Below are positions 49,601 through 56,843 of a stretch of DNA of 64,000 bases, piece after piece. The translations under genes and the position numbers were made by a program. Within the stretch, counting starts at the first letter, position 1. Each line of letters starts with the position of its first letter. The stretch comes from Macrosoma leucophasiata (Eukaryota; Arthropoda; Insecta; Lepidoptera; Hedylidae), in NCBI GenBank assembly GCA_036365455.1, contig JAWQUS010000017.1, forward strand, positions 2,108,001 to 2,172,000, written 5' to 3'. Below the pieces are notes generated by a model. It had not been told where the DNA came from and did not search any database. It was given only the letters and a program-made list of their open reading frames with translations.

Positions 49601-52600
49601 TCACCCACACAAAGACCAGAGGTCAAAATGCAGATGCGTTACCACTTCTGAGGCCTAAGATGTTATGCCTCGTGCCAGAAATTACAGGGCCGTAATTTTC
49701 AAACTGGTGATGCCTATGATGGATGATGGATACTTCTGGTATTTTCTTTTTAATTTTATCACCTTGTAATTTATTTTCCAACTTTCATCTTCATTTATTT
49801 ACAGCTTTCATTACAATAGTATAAAGTCTTCTTTAAAGAGTCTTTCATGACGTTTAGCAATTTTGTATTTCCCAAGGGATATAACAAAAGCGCGGGTTTT
49901 TATGACATTCATTGCCGATGTGCCGATACTGTGTAGAATCAAACAGATACAACTGTAGGGTCTCAAGAGATAGGGTATCACTTACCGTAATTGCTACTCT
50001 TATAACTTTAGGATTGACATTGAATCGGATAGGGATGCGGTTCAAAAGAATATTTGCAATGGTTTGGTAGCGTAGTAAAAAATCCTTAGGTAATTTTCTT
50101 GGAAATAATTTAATAGACTTGGTGACTTGGAAAGTCTCTATTTGGGCTTGCGTTTTCAACTTGGGATTCGGATAATATTGTTTATTTTGTATAGATAATA
50201 TTGGCTCGTGATTTAGCTAGGCAACACATTTGATTGATTTTGGATTAGCGGAGAGTTTCCTGACTGTACATGTTATTTATTAGTTAGGTACAGTGTTCAA
50301 CAATAAATATAGGACATCGAGCCTAGAAAGGAGACTTCGGCTTATTTCGGGTATATAGAGCGTTATCTCTTTCGCACCGTACCTATTTGACGTTTGTCGA
50401 CCATTTTGACCAATACCGAACTGTCAGTCCGGTATCATATCAGTGCTTACGTACGTAAGCGCTGATAGGCAGTGTGCAACAGAGAAAACGCTCTACGAAG
50501 TCGAAACGAGCCAATCATCTCTTTCGCAGGCTCGATGTTCAATATTAATTGTTGAGTACTGAAGATACATATTCCGTACCGTAGCTTAGACTAATAAAAC
50601 ACACAAAACTGTTAAAGTTTATATATAGTTAAATAGATCTTAATGTTACTTTTCAGGATATTACAAATTCAACATCGAAAAGAAATAATATGAACTAAAT
50701 GAGAAAAACTTTGCAGGCGGGTTAGTACATAATAAATACCTTTAAGTGCTGGACAGATTTTTTTCCACAACGTGAGGCAGCCACACCGATGGTATTGTCC
50801 GAGGGCCAGCTCCATGAAGAACAGTGGCAGACCTCCGAACAGCAGCATCACGCAATATGGGATCAGGAACGCACCTATTAAGTGAAACGAGGATTAGCGA
50901 AAATTATTGATTGAGACAAAACATTATTACAAAAGCTCCGGTTCTCATTTTTTTTTACCTGTGATATTAAGACGGCTTAAGATGTTTTTGCGCTAGTGAA
51001 TTTCGTATTTCTTTTAGTGTACAAGTGCACTTTTACTGTCATAGCCCGTTGCGACGATAATTCAACACGCCCGGAAAGAGATCAGGCGCAGGCCTGACGG
51101 CTTTACATGCTCTCCGAGGCACGGATACCATACCCGACGGTGATTGAACCCGGGATATCAGGCTTCAGAATTGCGATTGCAACCATTGGACTAATGAGGC
51201 AGACACACAGAAAGGCACACACATTGCGTAAGTACTCACCACCACCGTTCTGATAGCAGATGTAAGGGAACCGCCAGACGTTGCCGAGGTCGACGGCAAA
51301 CCCGACCACCGCCAGCAGGAACTCCGCCTTCTTCGCCCACGTCTCTCGCTGCCGCACCGGTGTTAAGGATACCACGATAGATCTGGTCTTCGGGGCCTGA
51401 TGGAAAAATACCATGAGACTGTATTATTAAATACTAGAGGCTCGCTACGGCTTCATACGGGTGCAATGAATGTTATATAGCCTATGTCAATCAGTGAAGA
51501 TGCAGCTTTCTAAGGGTGAAATAATTTTTGAAATCGGTAGTTTTGTGTGAAAATGTTCATACATACAAAACATACCTAAATATTTCCTCAAAATATCCAG
51601 ATTCAGAATCCAGAGAATATGTAATGAATAATAATGTATTGGTTTAGTATTTTTGTGGACTGGAACCCAACCTCCAGCTGTTTCTTATTTTTGGCCTACG
51701 TCTGTTGCTGTCACGCTGTTATTAGAGACACCACTTACCACCTTATCTTCCGGGTCTGATTGGAGAAGAATAATGCTGAAAGACTGTACTGTTATATACT
51801 CTATCTATACATCTATACAAATAAATAAAATTGGAGTGTCTGTTTGTAATATTAAAATAACAGCTTTTTACTAAATGCATATGTATGTATACTCGGCACA
51901 TATACCAAAACAACATTTTTTACAATTTTTGTCTGTCTGTCTGTTTGTCGGGGCTAATCTTGGGAACGGCTGGACCGACTTTGACGGGACTTCCACGGGT
52001 AGGTAGCCGATGTAATAAGGAGTAACTTAGGCTACTTTTATCTCCATATATACATACATATCTACATACAAATAAGTAGAATTGGCGTGTATCCGACTTT
52101 GACGGGACTTCCACGGGTAGGTAGCTGATGTAATAAGGAGTAACTAAGACTACTTTTATCTCCATACATACATACATACATACCTACATACAAATAAATC
52201 GAATTTAAGTGTCTCCGATTTTGACGGGATTTTCACTGGCAGATAGCTGATGTGATAAGGAGTAACTTAGGCAACTTTTATCTCCATACAACCATACATA
52301 CATACATTCCTACATACAAATAAATAGAATTTGAGTGTCTCCGATTTTGACGGGTCTTTCACTGGCAGATAGCTGATGTAATAAGGAGTAACTTAGGCCT
52401 TTTATACTAGCTGCGCCCACGACTTCGTCCGTGTAGATACTGAACAATCATATTTTTTCTCACGTGGACGAAGTCGCGGGCACAGCTAGTCGAATATATA
52501 TTGTAAATGTATGTAAAGTTACGATGTATATTTGTTGCTCTTTCATGCCCAAACGGTAGAACGGATTCAAATTATATTTGGAACAGATACCGATTATACT

Positions 52601-52826
52601 CTTAGTCCGGCTATATGTACCTTAGAAAACAGCATGGTTCCCGTGGGATATATTAAACGATTGTTTTTTTGGAAAGAGATTTGGTATGATTTTTTATATA
52701 ATGTATTGGCAAAGGTACGTATGATTATGTACTGACGTTGTTAGGCGGCGGGTGGACGGGCGGAGCGGCGGCGGGAGCGGAGGTGGTGGCGGGCGCGGAG
52801 GAGGTGGCGGGCGCGTCCGCGGCCAT
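25586..52826 (-). CDS. SerT: Serotonin transporter (SLC6A4 / SerT), 12 coding exons, 596 aa
   Basis: Sodium- and chloride-coupled serotonin reuptake transporter of the plasma membrane. Exons (gene order): 52737-52826, 51240-51396, 50740-50874, 36824-37043, 35772-35910, 33647-33781, 33232-33410, 32737-32906, 31803-31927, 28068-28252, 27205-27388 and 25586-25657. All phases agree and total 597 codons. TM1 has [20 protein letters not shown] with Asp66, the amine-binding Asp of monoamine carriers. TM3 has Tyr144, TM6 has FFSLGPGFG, and TM8 has GLDSTFGG as in SERT rather than DAT. The second extracellular loop has the cysteine pair [11 protein letters not shown] and an N-glycosylation site (NAS). 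The phosphorylation-type N-tail is Ala/Pro-rich. The tail ends SDQALCSL. The start ATG at 52826 is the first in its exon, but an acceptor at about 52875-52877 implies an upstream exon. Introns hold many transposable elements. Confidence 0.95.
25797..25965. mobile_element. 169-bp MITE
   Basis: TGCACCTAGCAAGGGCGTCA at the left is matched at the right by the complement of TGCACCTAGCCATGGGCGTC. No coding content. It lies in SerT intron 11. Confidence 0.7.
26158..26822. mobile_element. TIR element with a nested family A copy
   Basis: CAGTAGCAAAATGTCCAATT at the left is matched by the complement ending TGGACATTTTGCTACTGAC at the right. A family A copy occupies 26232-26475 inside. Only short frames are present. 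Confidence 0.7.
26232..26475 (-). repeat. Family A SINE-like copy
   Basis: Minus copy with GCATGCATTTCACATTGATG and CCTGAGGCCTAAGGTGTTA. It lacks the segment between AACACGATA and ATGCGGTGG. Confidence 0.8.
27205..27388 (-). CDS. SerT: SerT coding exon 11 (TM11 end, TM12)
   Basis: The acceptor TCCCCCAG and donor GTAAGT bound [14 protein letters not shown] (TM11) and [20 protein letters not shown] (TM12), ending ITPGNCRN. Confidence 0.95.
27645..27905. repeat. Rearranged family A copy
   Basis: 27645-27806 is the 5' half in minus orientation. 27807-27905 is the 3' half in plus orientation, joined directly, so two opposite partial copies meet. Confidence 0.75.
27910..27962 (+). repeat. Family H fragment
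   Basis: AGCCGATTGTCTC then GGCTCGATATGCAAT, the right end of family H. Confidence 0.5.
28068..28252 (-). CDS. SerT: SerT coding exon 10 (TM10, TM11 start)
   Basis: Encodes [40 protein letters not shown] and the [16 protein letters not shown] segment. The donor is GTACGA; ends in phase 2. Confidence 0.95.
29118..29238. repeat. Family S short MITE
   Basis: TTGTAACATTTCAAATCCTT pairs with AGGATATGAAATGTTACAA in reverse. The whole forms an imperfect hairpin of about 120 bp. Confidence 0.7.
29430..29640. repeat. GC-richer block, possible decayed element
   Basis: A 200-bp GC-rich stretch in AT-rich SerT intron 9 with no frame that fits the gene. I cannot classify it. Confidence 0.25.
29759..29951 (+). 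repeat. Tandem duplication, two units of about 98 bp
   Basis: AACACTTTTAAATAACTTTA to TTATGTAGTCACTTTT appears twice in a row with hardly any change. Confidence 0.9.
30800..31455 (+). repeat. Dispersed direct duplication
   Basis: 30888-30912 and 31369-31393 share GCTGACTGTGGAACCCGCGT and the next five bases. Flanks such as AGATAGCATTATGATACAA are shared too. The copies diverge outside about 30800-30975 and 31330-31455. Confidence 0.7.
31491..31609. repeat. Long hairpin
   Basis: Arms of about 45 bp (31491-31536 and 31563-31609) pair almost fully, for example GGATTTTCTCGCGTAT with ATACGCGAGAAAATCC. The loop is about 26 bp. Confidence 0.85.
31803..31927 (-). CDS. SerT: SerT coding exon 9 (TM9)
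   Basis: Completes the Gly codon, then [20 protein letters not shown] and [21 protein letters not shown]. The donor is GTGAGT; phase 0. Confidence 0.95.
32096..32341 (-). repeat. Family A SINE-like copy, diverged
   Basis: Minus copy with AAACAAGCATGCCGTTTACA, AACACGATAGCGCTGAACA and GAGCTCTACTACCAG. Confidence 0.75.
32737..32906 (-). CDS. SerT: SerT coding exon 8 (EL4, TM8)
   Basis: [32 protein letters not shown] and [20 protein letters not shown]. Asp404 and Ser405 correspond to sodium-site residues of SERT. The donor is GTCAGA. Confidence 0.95.
33232..33410 (-). CDS. SerT: SerT coding exon 7 (TM6, TM7)
   Basis: [40 protein letters not shown] and [19 protein letters not shown]. Carries the unwound TM6 segment of the substrate site. 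The donor is GTATGC. Confidence 0.95.
33647..33781 (-). CDS. SerT: SerT coding exon 6 (TM5, EL3)
   Basis: [40 protein letters not shown] and LQNSK, 45 codons, phase 0 at both ends. Confidence 0.95.
34089..34196 (-). repeat. Family A fragment, decayed
   Basis: GAACACTACAACGGCAGGC, GGGTAATGTGGTGATGCGTA and GAGCTTTACGGTCAGTAAA keep the order of family A. Confidence 0.5.
34825..35068 (+). repeat. Common lepidopteran interspersed repeat
   Basis: AAATGCGAAAGTTTGTATG, AAAACTGCTGAACCGATTTT, AATTTGGCACACATAG and the end GAGCCGCGGGCAACAGCTAG, a form seen throughout moth genomes. Class not decided here. Confidence 0.6.
35120..35212 (+). repeat. Family A fragment
   Basis: CTTGCCGCTTAATGGTAGTG, TATCGTGTTCCGGTCAGG and CCGTAATTTCTGGCAC. 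Confidence 0.65.
35420..35745. repeat. LINE debris and family D repeat
   Basis: 35420-35530 resembles an RTE LINE 3' part (CATCATTTCAGCCAAAAGAC, CATCCAGCGATTGCG). 35560-35745 is a family D copy with GAATGGTTTGACCGCCATTG. Confidence 0.55.
35772..35910 (-). CDS. SerT: SerT coding exon 5 (EL2 end, TM4)
   Basis: [40 protein letters not shown] and VRSAGK. The acceptor is TGCCTAG and the donor GTACAT; phase 0 at the end. Confidence 0.95.
36008..36150 (-). repeat. Family B SINE remnant
   Basis: CATTCATACATGCAAACC, CGATGATTCACCAGTTATG, GACCCGGGCATCTAACCCAG and GTCAGCTACCACTGG retain the order of a minus family B copy. Confidence 0.5.
36521..36808 (-). repeat. Family A SINE-like copy beside a SerT exon
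   Basis: Minus copy from GGTGGTGGCAAACAAGC to CACTGGAGTTCTACCGCC. It ends about 15 bp from the donor of SerT exon 4. Confidence 0.8.
36824..37043 (-). CDS. SerT: SerT coding exon 4 (TM3, EL2)
   Basis: [20 protein letters not shown] then [31 protein letters not shown] and TPAKEFFE. Met140 takes the place of human Ile172 and Tyr144 matches Tyr176. The donor is GTAAGT. Confidence 0.95.
37106..37740. mobile_element. Element with long imperfect inverted arms
   Basis: The left arm has AACATACTTTGCTCAAAGTA and AAGTCGTA. The right arm has the complement with small indels (TACGACTTTAGG, TACTTTGAGCAAAGTATG). The arms extend about 100 bp. It lies in SerT intron 3 next to exon 4. Confidence 0.6.
38127..38714 (-). 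pseudogene. LINE reverse transcriptase, C-terminal part
   Basis: 195-codon frame with [37 protein letters not shown] and [17 protein letters not shown], the thumb and C-terminal region of RTE-like LINE polymerases. FADD lies just upstream at about 38755-38770 in another frame, so a frameshift separates it from the palm. Confidence 0.8.
38835..39863 (-). pseudogene. LINE reverse transcriptase, palm region
   Basis: 342-codon frame with [44 protein letters not shown] (motif A) and [13 protein letters not shown] (motif B). It ends by frameshift just before the FADD box. Non-functional as it stands. Confidence 0.85.
40291..42600. other. SerT intron 3 sequence, no gene seen
   Basis: AT-rich, with a CA-rich microsatellite at about 41284-41345 and a common moth repeat end at 42010-42115. 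A (CATA)n-like run lies near 42380. Confidence 0.45.
42625..42765 (+). repeat. Family C SINE remnant
   Basis: CGCAATAATACATGCGAGTG, a CGGAAAG border, then a partial tRNA-like head ending with the B box CAGGTTCGATTCCTGCCCG and CAAATTTTTCTTT. Confidence 0.6.
42807..43087 (+). repeat. Family A SINE-like copy
   Basis: GGTGGTAGGGTTCCAGTGTA to CTCGTTTGCCACC and a T/A-rich end. Confidence 0.8.
43248..43670 (+). other. 140-codon open frame of unknown nature
   Basis: An unusually long frame for this intron, [20 protein letters not shown] and on, with a possible acceptor TTGTCCAACAG inside and a donor-like GTACGA at about 43487. No family recognised. It may be part of a decayed element. Confidence 0.2.
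43607..43860 (-). pseudogene. LINE C-terminal fragment
   Basis: The minus strand reads [20 protein letters not shown] then [14 protein letters not shown], a CxxC...H...C end typical of jockey/CR1-like polymerases. Only the last about 85 codons remain. Confidence 0.6.
44105..45105 (+). repeat. Family T repeat, tandem-expanded, with nested SINE
   Basis: It starts with a palindrome (CTAGCTGTGCCCGCGACTTC paired with GAAGTCGTGGGCGCAGCTAG), then three to four units of about 120 bp with TATGTAGG runs, then CAGACAGACA. A family B SINE splits the CAGACAGAC tract. The end TTAGTAAAAAGCGG is as at 11037. Confidence 0.8.
44665..44971 (-). repeat. Family B tRNA-derived SINE, full length
   Basis: Minus copy: ACGTAACTTCACGCCTGTAA at the left and the tRNA-like head with GAATCGAACCCAGGACC and CCACTAGGCTACCGAGGCA at the right. 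GACAGAC-type units flank both sides. Confidence 0.85.
45106..46020. other. SerT intron 3 sequence, no gene seen
   Basis: No splice-bounded frame fits SerT. 45430-45600 is GC-richer but has no clear coding or promoter signal. Confidence 0.4.
46023..46325 (-). repeat. Common moth repeat with nested family S MITE
   Basis: CTAGCTGTGCGCACGCCATC at the left and AGTTGTTCCTGAAATTAGCA to the right belong to one interspersed repeat. 46132-46235 is a family S hairpin inserted in it. Confidence 0.55.
46805..47090 (+). repeat. Family A SINE-like copy, near consensus
   Basis: Clean copy: ACTGGTGGTAGAGCTCCAGT to CCACTTCCATTCATAAAAAA. GAGCTCC and GGAGCTC form a short hairpin at the start. Confidence 0.88.
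47642..47895 (+). repeat. Family C tRNA-like SINE
   Basis: TTATTAAGGGTAAAAGCGAC and GGCAATAGATGTCGCTACTG lead to a tRNA-like head with GGTGGCTCAGTTGGAAGAGC and GCGAGTTCGAGTCTC, then CAAATTTTTC-like and CTTTCCATTTT. Confidence 0.75.
48120..49130 (+). mobile_element. Jockey/CR1-like LINE 3' end
   Basis: Two frames (48147-48401 and 48392-48763) together encode the C-terminus of a LINE polymerase: [38 protein letters not shown] and [20 protein letters not shown]. One frameshift lies near 48395. The 3' region ends with GAGTTTGAGTTTGAGTTTGG and TTGAAATTGAAATTGAG units. Confidence 0.75.
49180..49375 (-). repeat. Family C SINE, minus orientation
   Basis: AAAATTTGACATCGGCAGG, AATCGAACCTGCGACCTC and TAAGCTACTGAAGTCC form a tRNA-like head in reverse, followed by CACTCGCATGTGTTATTGCG as in the copy at 42625. 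Confidence 0.7.
49374..49696 (-). repeat. Two family A fragments
   Basis: 49374-49503 is the 5' half and 49540-49696 the 3' half, both minus but in swapped order, so they come from two insertions or a rearrangement. Confidence 0.7.
49854..50172 (-). other. About 105-codon open frame, possibly element-derived
   Basis: The frame reads [20 protein letters not shown] through [20 protein letters not shown]. It looks protein-like but has no SerT-compatible splice sites. A LINE or other mobile-element remnant is the likeliest source. Confidence 0.25.
50305..50554 (+). repeat. Family H hairpin MITE
   Basis: AGGACATCGAGCCTAG at the left, TAGAGCGTTATCTCTTTCGC, an extra palindrome CAGTGCTTACGTACGTAAGC, and GGCTCGATGTTCAATATTAA at the right. 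Confidence 0.75.
50740..50874 (-). CDS. SerT: SerT coding exon 3 (TM2)
   Basis: [40 protein letters not shown] and [12 protein letters not shown] is the SERT-type segment after TM2. The acceptor is TTAATAG and the donor GTATTT. Confidence 0.95.
51065..51201 (-). repeat. tRNA-derived SINE fragment
   Basis: The minus strand begins GCCTCATTAGTCCAATGGTT, has the B box GGGTTCAATCACC, then GTGCCTCGGAGAGCATGTAA and GCCGTCAGGCC. The last module also occurs at 60694 in the 5S-derived SINE. Confidence 0.6.
51240..51396 (-). CDS. SerT: SerT coding exon 2 (TM1)
   Basis: [40 protein letters not shown] and [12 protein letters not shown]. Holds Phe63 and Asp66 of the substrate site. The donor GTGAGT splits a Gly codon. 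Confidence 0.96.
51800..52492 (-). repeat. Family T repeat, tandem-expanded, minus
   Basis: From CAAATAAATAAAATTGGAGT through GTCTGTCTGTCTG and four units of about 120 bp to the palindromic end CTAGCTGCGCCCACGACTTC / GAAGTCGCGGGCACAGCTAG. Confidence 0.8.
52737..52826 (-). CDS. SerT: SerT coding exon 1 (N-terminal tail)
   Basis: From the only ATG in frame: [20 protein letters not shown] then PPVHPPPNN, before the donor GTCAGT, in phase with exon 2. The frame is open upstream to an acceptor at about 52874-52877, so the exon may start there and the true start may be further up. Confidence 0.75.
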
Positions 52827-53660
52827 GTCCGCCTCGCACTCGCCGTTCCGTCGCTCCGGCCCCGGGCTCTCGCCCTGCTCATCAGATATAAACAAACAAG
52901 TTGATTGACATACCATGATAAATTGATGACACAGTGGCGGATCAAAAGTAATGTGAGATTTTTCACTGGTGGTAGAGCTTCAGTGACGGAACTCGCGGGC
53001 GTACCACCGCATTACCTTGCCGCTAAATGGTAGTGGTTAGCACTATCGTGTTCCGGTCAGGTGGTAATGTACGGCCCTGTAATTTCGGGCACAGAGGTAT
53101 AACACCAGGCCTCAGGAGTGGCAACGCATCTGCATTTTGACCTCTGGCCATTATCAGGGCCGTCTTAGACTATGCTGGGGCCCTTGGGCACACAAGAATT
53201 CGGGGCCCTTTTGGAATGTAACGAAAGCGAACTATGCATTTTTAATTCATTGTGATCTGCTTTATTACACACACTACACACACTCACTCATACATACATA
53301 CACTCACAATACTCACATACACATACCTACACACACACGCACCCAACCATTGGCATGGCAATGGTGACAACCCTTGTTACGTCCCACTGCTGGCCAGGAG
53401 TCTCTTCCCTACCATGCTATGTGGCAATCTCGATCGATCTCATTCCAATCTATAGGTATACACATATAATACAATCGTAGGAAAGTCAAAACTATACATT
53501 AAATTTTTTTTTAATAATTTTTGGGGCGTGATCGCCAGTTGATACTATAAGCCAAAAATATAATTTTTAGATTTTTTGTCTGTTTGTTGTTATGTATTTA
53601 TGTCCGTACTAAACTCAAAAAGTACTACATGGATTTACTTCAAATTTGGCATAAATATTA

Positions 53661-53915
53661 CTAAGAGGTCAGGTCAACACATAGGCTACGTATGATCATG
53701 TCTTGGGCCGCCCTCATCCAGCGATTGCCCGCGACCTTCACCAGGTCGTCGGTCCATCTCGTGGGGGGCCTGCCTACGCTTCGTTTTCCGGTACGTGGTC
53801 GCCACTCTAGAACTCTTCTGCCCCAACGGCCGTTAGTTCTGCGAGCTATGTGCCCTGCCCACTGCCACTTCAGTTTCGCTATTCGGTGGGATATGTCGGT
53901 AACTTTGGTTCTCAT
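53661..53915 (-). pseudogene. LINE reverse transcriptase C-terminus
   Basis: ISHRIAKLKWQWAGHIARR and GRPPTRWTDDLVKVAGNRWM, the C-terminal signature of RTE-like LINEs. It is separated from the main frame at 54065 by stops. Confidence 0.8.
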
Positions 53916-54064
53916 GCGGATCTCCTCATTTACTACCTAACTGGACAGTTTGGCCCAGGTATACATAATCGTCAACAACTTCGAGTGTAGTACCCTCGAC
54001 CATAACAATGACAAAAGAGTGGGTGTAACATGGACATTTGACATGATCTTCGTCTTGTCCATGT

Positions 54065-55369
54065 TTATTTTAAGGCTCTCTCACTCGTTAGGGTGGCCCT
54101 ACTGAGGTCATTGAGCATTGTGCTAAGGTCTTCCAGGGTCTCAGCCATGATTACGATATCATCTGCACATCGGAGGTTTGAGATGTACTCGCCTTTAACA
54201 TTGATGCCGAGTCCTTTCCAGTTCAGAAGCTCGAAGACGTCTTCCAATGCAGCGGTGAACAGTGTCGGAGATATAACATCTCCCTGTCTCACACCTCGCT
54301 GCAGTTGGATAGGTTTCGAGTTCTGATCCTGAAGCCGGACCGACATGGTGGCGTTTTCATACAAGCTCTTCAGGACCTCAATGTATTGATGGTCAACTTG
54401 GCACCTCTGGAGTGACTGTAGCACAGCCAAAATCTCAACCGAATCCAAGGCTTTCTCATAGTCCACGAACGGCAATAGGGGCTGGTTATACTCTTCTGTC
54501 TTCTGTATAACCTGCCGCAGCGTGTGAATGTGGTCTATGGTGCTAAAGCCTTTACGGAAACCGACTTGTTCGGAGGGTGGAAGTCGTCGAGTCTGCGAGA
54601 TAGACGGTTCGTGATCACTCTCGAGAACAGCTGACGTGACGATTAACGACGTTAGAAGTGCGATGGGCCTATAGTTTTTTTTAAAGGTATTGTCGCTTTT
54701 CTTAAAGAACAGTACCACCGCACTTCTGTTCCAAGCCTGTGGCGTTTTGCCCTCGGATATAACGGAATTGAAGATCGTCTGAAGAGCTTCGAATACTGGC
54801 CTTCCGCCTGCTTTCAGGAGTTTAGCAGTGATTCCGTCATCACCCGGCGCCCTGTTGTTTTTGGGCTGTTTGAGAGGCGTTCTAATCTCGTCTAGACTGA
54901 CGTCCGGGATGTCTTCGATGTAGTGTCGGGTAAGTCCGGCTCTAGGATCTGCTGCCGGACTGTTAACAGGGGGTCGTGCTGTCGTGTATAACTGTTCGAT
55001 CTCCTCTGCAAGCTCAGGTTTCGACGATACGATTCTGTCGTCCTCTGTCTTCAGCTTAGTGAGACGGCTTTGCTCTAAGGACAGATCTTTGGCGAACACT
55101 TTAGGACCTTTATGCCGCTCAATGGCTGCTTTAATACTATCGGTATTAAAGTGCAGAAGGTCGCGAGTCAATGACTTGGAGATCAGTCTGTTGAGCTGCC
55201 TGTAGACTAAAGAATCTTCAGAGGACTTCAGAACCATACCGCGCCTCTCCTCCATGAGCTTGAGAGTTGGGCTGGAGATCTTTTTGGTCTTATTCGTAGG
55301 GCGGGTCTTGAAAAACTTAGATCCCGCCGTGCGGACAGTTGCCACGAACCTGTTATTATAATCGTCCAC
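54065..55369 (-). pseudogene. RTE-like LINE reverse transcriptase, 434 codons
   Basis: Long uninterrupted frame covering the connector and palm: NNRAPGDDGITAKLLKAGG, YRPIALLTSLIV, LPPSEQVGFRKGFSTIDHIH, FVDYEKALDSVE (motif A, Ala-Leu where Ala-Phe is usual), GVRQGDVISPTLFTAALED and LRCADDIVIMAETLEDL. The catalytic box is CADD, not the usual FADD. The endonuclease is absent, so this is a 5'-truncated copy. It is the cargo of the hAT-like element around it. Confidence 0.85.
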
Positions 55370-55927
55370 ATCTGCGCACTCACTCAGACATTCAAAGCGA
55401 TTTCTACACTAGAAATCTACAAAGCCCCTTATCCAATATATTTCTAAGAATAATTTGAATTAACACAGACCCAACATTTTTATTTAAATTCTGTTTTTTT
55501 TTATGTAACGAAGATGGTAAGCAATCATGCAGCAATGACCTACGTTTGTGCAAAGAGAAAAGCAGATAGGTACAATGCACCCGTGCGTAATATTTTTGTG
55601 AGAGAAATTTTCGGTCCTTCGGGGCCCTCTGAAGATGGGGGCCCTGGGCACTGGCCCCGAGTGCCCTTATGGTAAAGACGGCATTGGTCATTATGTGGGT
55701 ATCTACAGTATGCAGTCATCACTTAACATCAACGTGAACTGCAGGCTTGTTTGTCACTTTTACTAAATAAAAAAAAATACTGCTTGATATTAATAAAGGT
55801 AACAATCTACCTGTCACCGTAATTAATATCGCGGCGTTGGTTAAATATTCACTGTATATAATGAAATGAAAATAAATATTTAAGGGTCATTTATTAAACG
55901 TATTTTTTTATATTATAGCTAATGATT

Positions 55928-55975
55928 GGGAACCCTTTGTTCTCGAGCCCGACTCACACGTGGCCGGTTTTTCAT
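55928..55975 (+). repeat. Fragment of a common moth repeat
   Basis: TCTCGAGCCCGACTCACACG and TGGCCGGTTTTTC match the right end of the repeat at 57448-57895. Confidence 0.5.
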
Positions 55976-56453
55976 TATTCTATTATTGGTTATGTTTGTC
56001 GTTTCCCATTGTAAACATCGTCAGGGTTCTACCAACAGCAAAACGGTTACAAACAAATAAGTATTCCTGTTTATTCATTTGCGTCTAAAAGTTTGGCTTA
56101 AGATCTCTCAAAATATCTTTGAAGCGATTCTACACAGCCGGTGTATATATTTTATCGTAAACGCGGTTCAATTTAATATGTTTACAGAGAGGGACCGCTA
56201 CGCACCGAGTTGATTGCTTAGCAAATAAAAATAATGAAGAATGACCATGGCTGTTAACTGTCGTGATTATTAAGACGAGATGTTTCTGGTTTTTACCTTG
56301 GTTCAGTTTTTGAAGTGAACACTTCTTTAGAAGGTTCACTTTTTGTGATTCATAAAAAATGTTAAACCCGCGTCAGGACACGTGACCTGATCGAGAATTC
56401 GTAAGATGGAGGGAGAGTAGACTGCCGGCGCGGCGTAGGAGAGCAAGTATCCC

Positions 56454-56843
56454 CAGGGGCGGATTTTATACGTTGGCTGCCCTAGGCCTATGAAAGATTG
56501 GCGCCCCCCCCCCCCGTCTCTTCTGCCTCTCTTCTTCTGTCTTGTGAAGCATAAAAAATTAGATTAAAAATAAAAAAAATAAAATGAAAAAAAAAAAAAC
56601 GATAGTCAGTAAGTGATTTGATTAATTCTTCTAATAATCGTCTATAATTTCCCTAATAAAATAATCTTCTAATAATTTTCCTAAATATTTTTTTTTTCGC
56701 GAGATGCTATATGGACACATTTTTGAGATTATACACGTATGCGCGTTGGCAACTACTTAAAAAAAAACTACCAAATTTTGCCGCCCCTAAAGTTTGCCGC
56801 CTTAGGCACAGGCCTCCTCGGCCTATAGGGAAAGCCGCCCCTG
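56454..56843. mobile_element. hAT-like MITE, 390 bp
   Basis: Starts CAGGGGCGGATTTTA and ends GGAAAGCCGCCCCTG. Flanking octamers are AGTATCCC and AATATCCC. The inner part is A-rich with no transposase. Confidence 0.75.

Larger units (their letters stand above)
53155..55686. mobile_element. hAT-like element carrying a LINE
   Basis: Starts CAGGGCCGTCTTAGACTATG and ends GGTAAAGACGGCATTG, with further imperfect inversion (GGGGCCCTTGGGCAC near the left, GGGGGCCCTGGGCACTGG near the right). It is flanked by GCCATTAT and GTCATTAT, an 8-bp duplication with one change. No transposase is seen; the interior is mostly a LINE. Confidence 0.75.
52965..55770 (+). repeat. Family A copy split by a hAT-like element
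   Basis: The left part is 52965-53154 (GTGGTAGAGCTTCAGTGACG to CCTCTGGCC); the right part is 55687-55770 (CATTATGTGGGTATCTACAG to GCTTGTTTGTCAC). The two halves read through once the insertion is removed. Confidence 0.85.

Noticed and set aside
52725..52966. Alternative Arg/Pro-rich frame (SRARARGRSDG) over SerT exon 1
   Set aside because: Only the MAADAP frame joins SerT exon 2 in phase and gives the NN...VVS junction seen in insect SerT.
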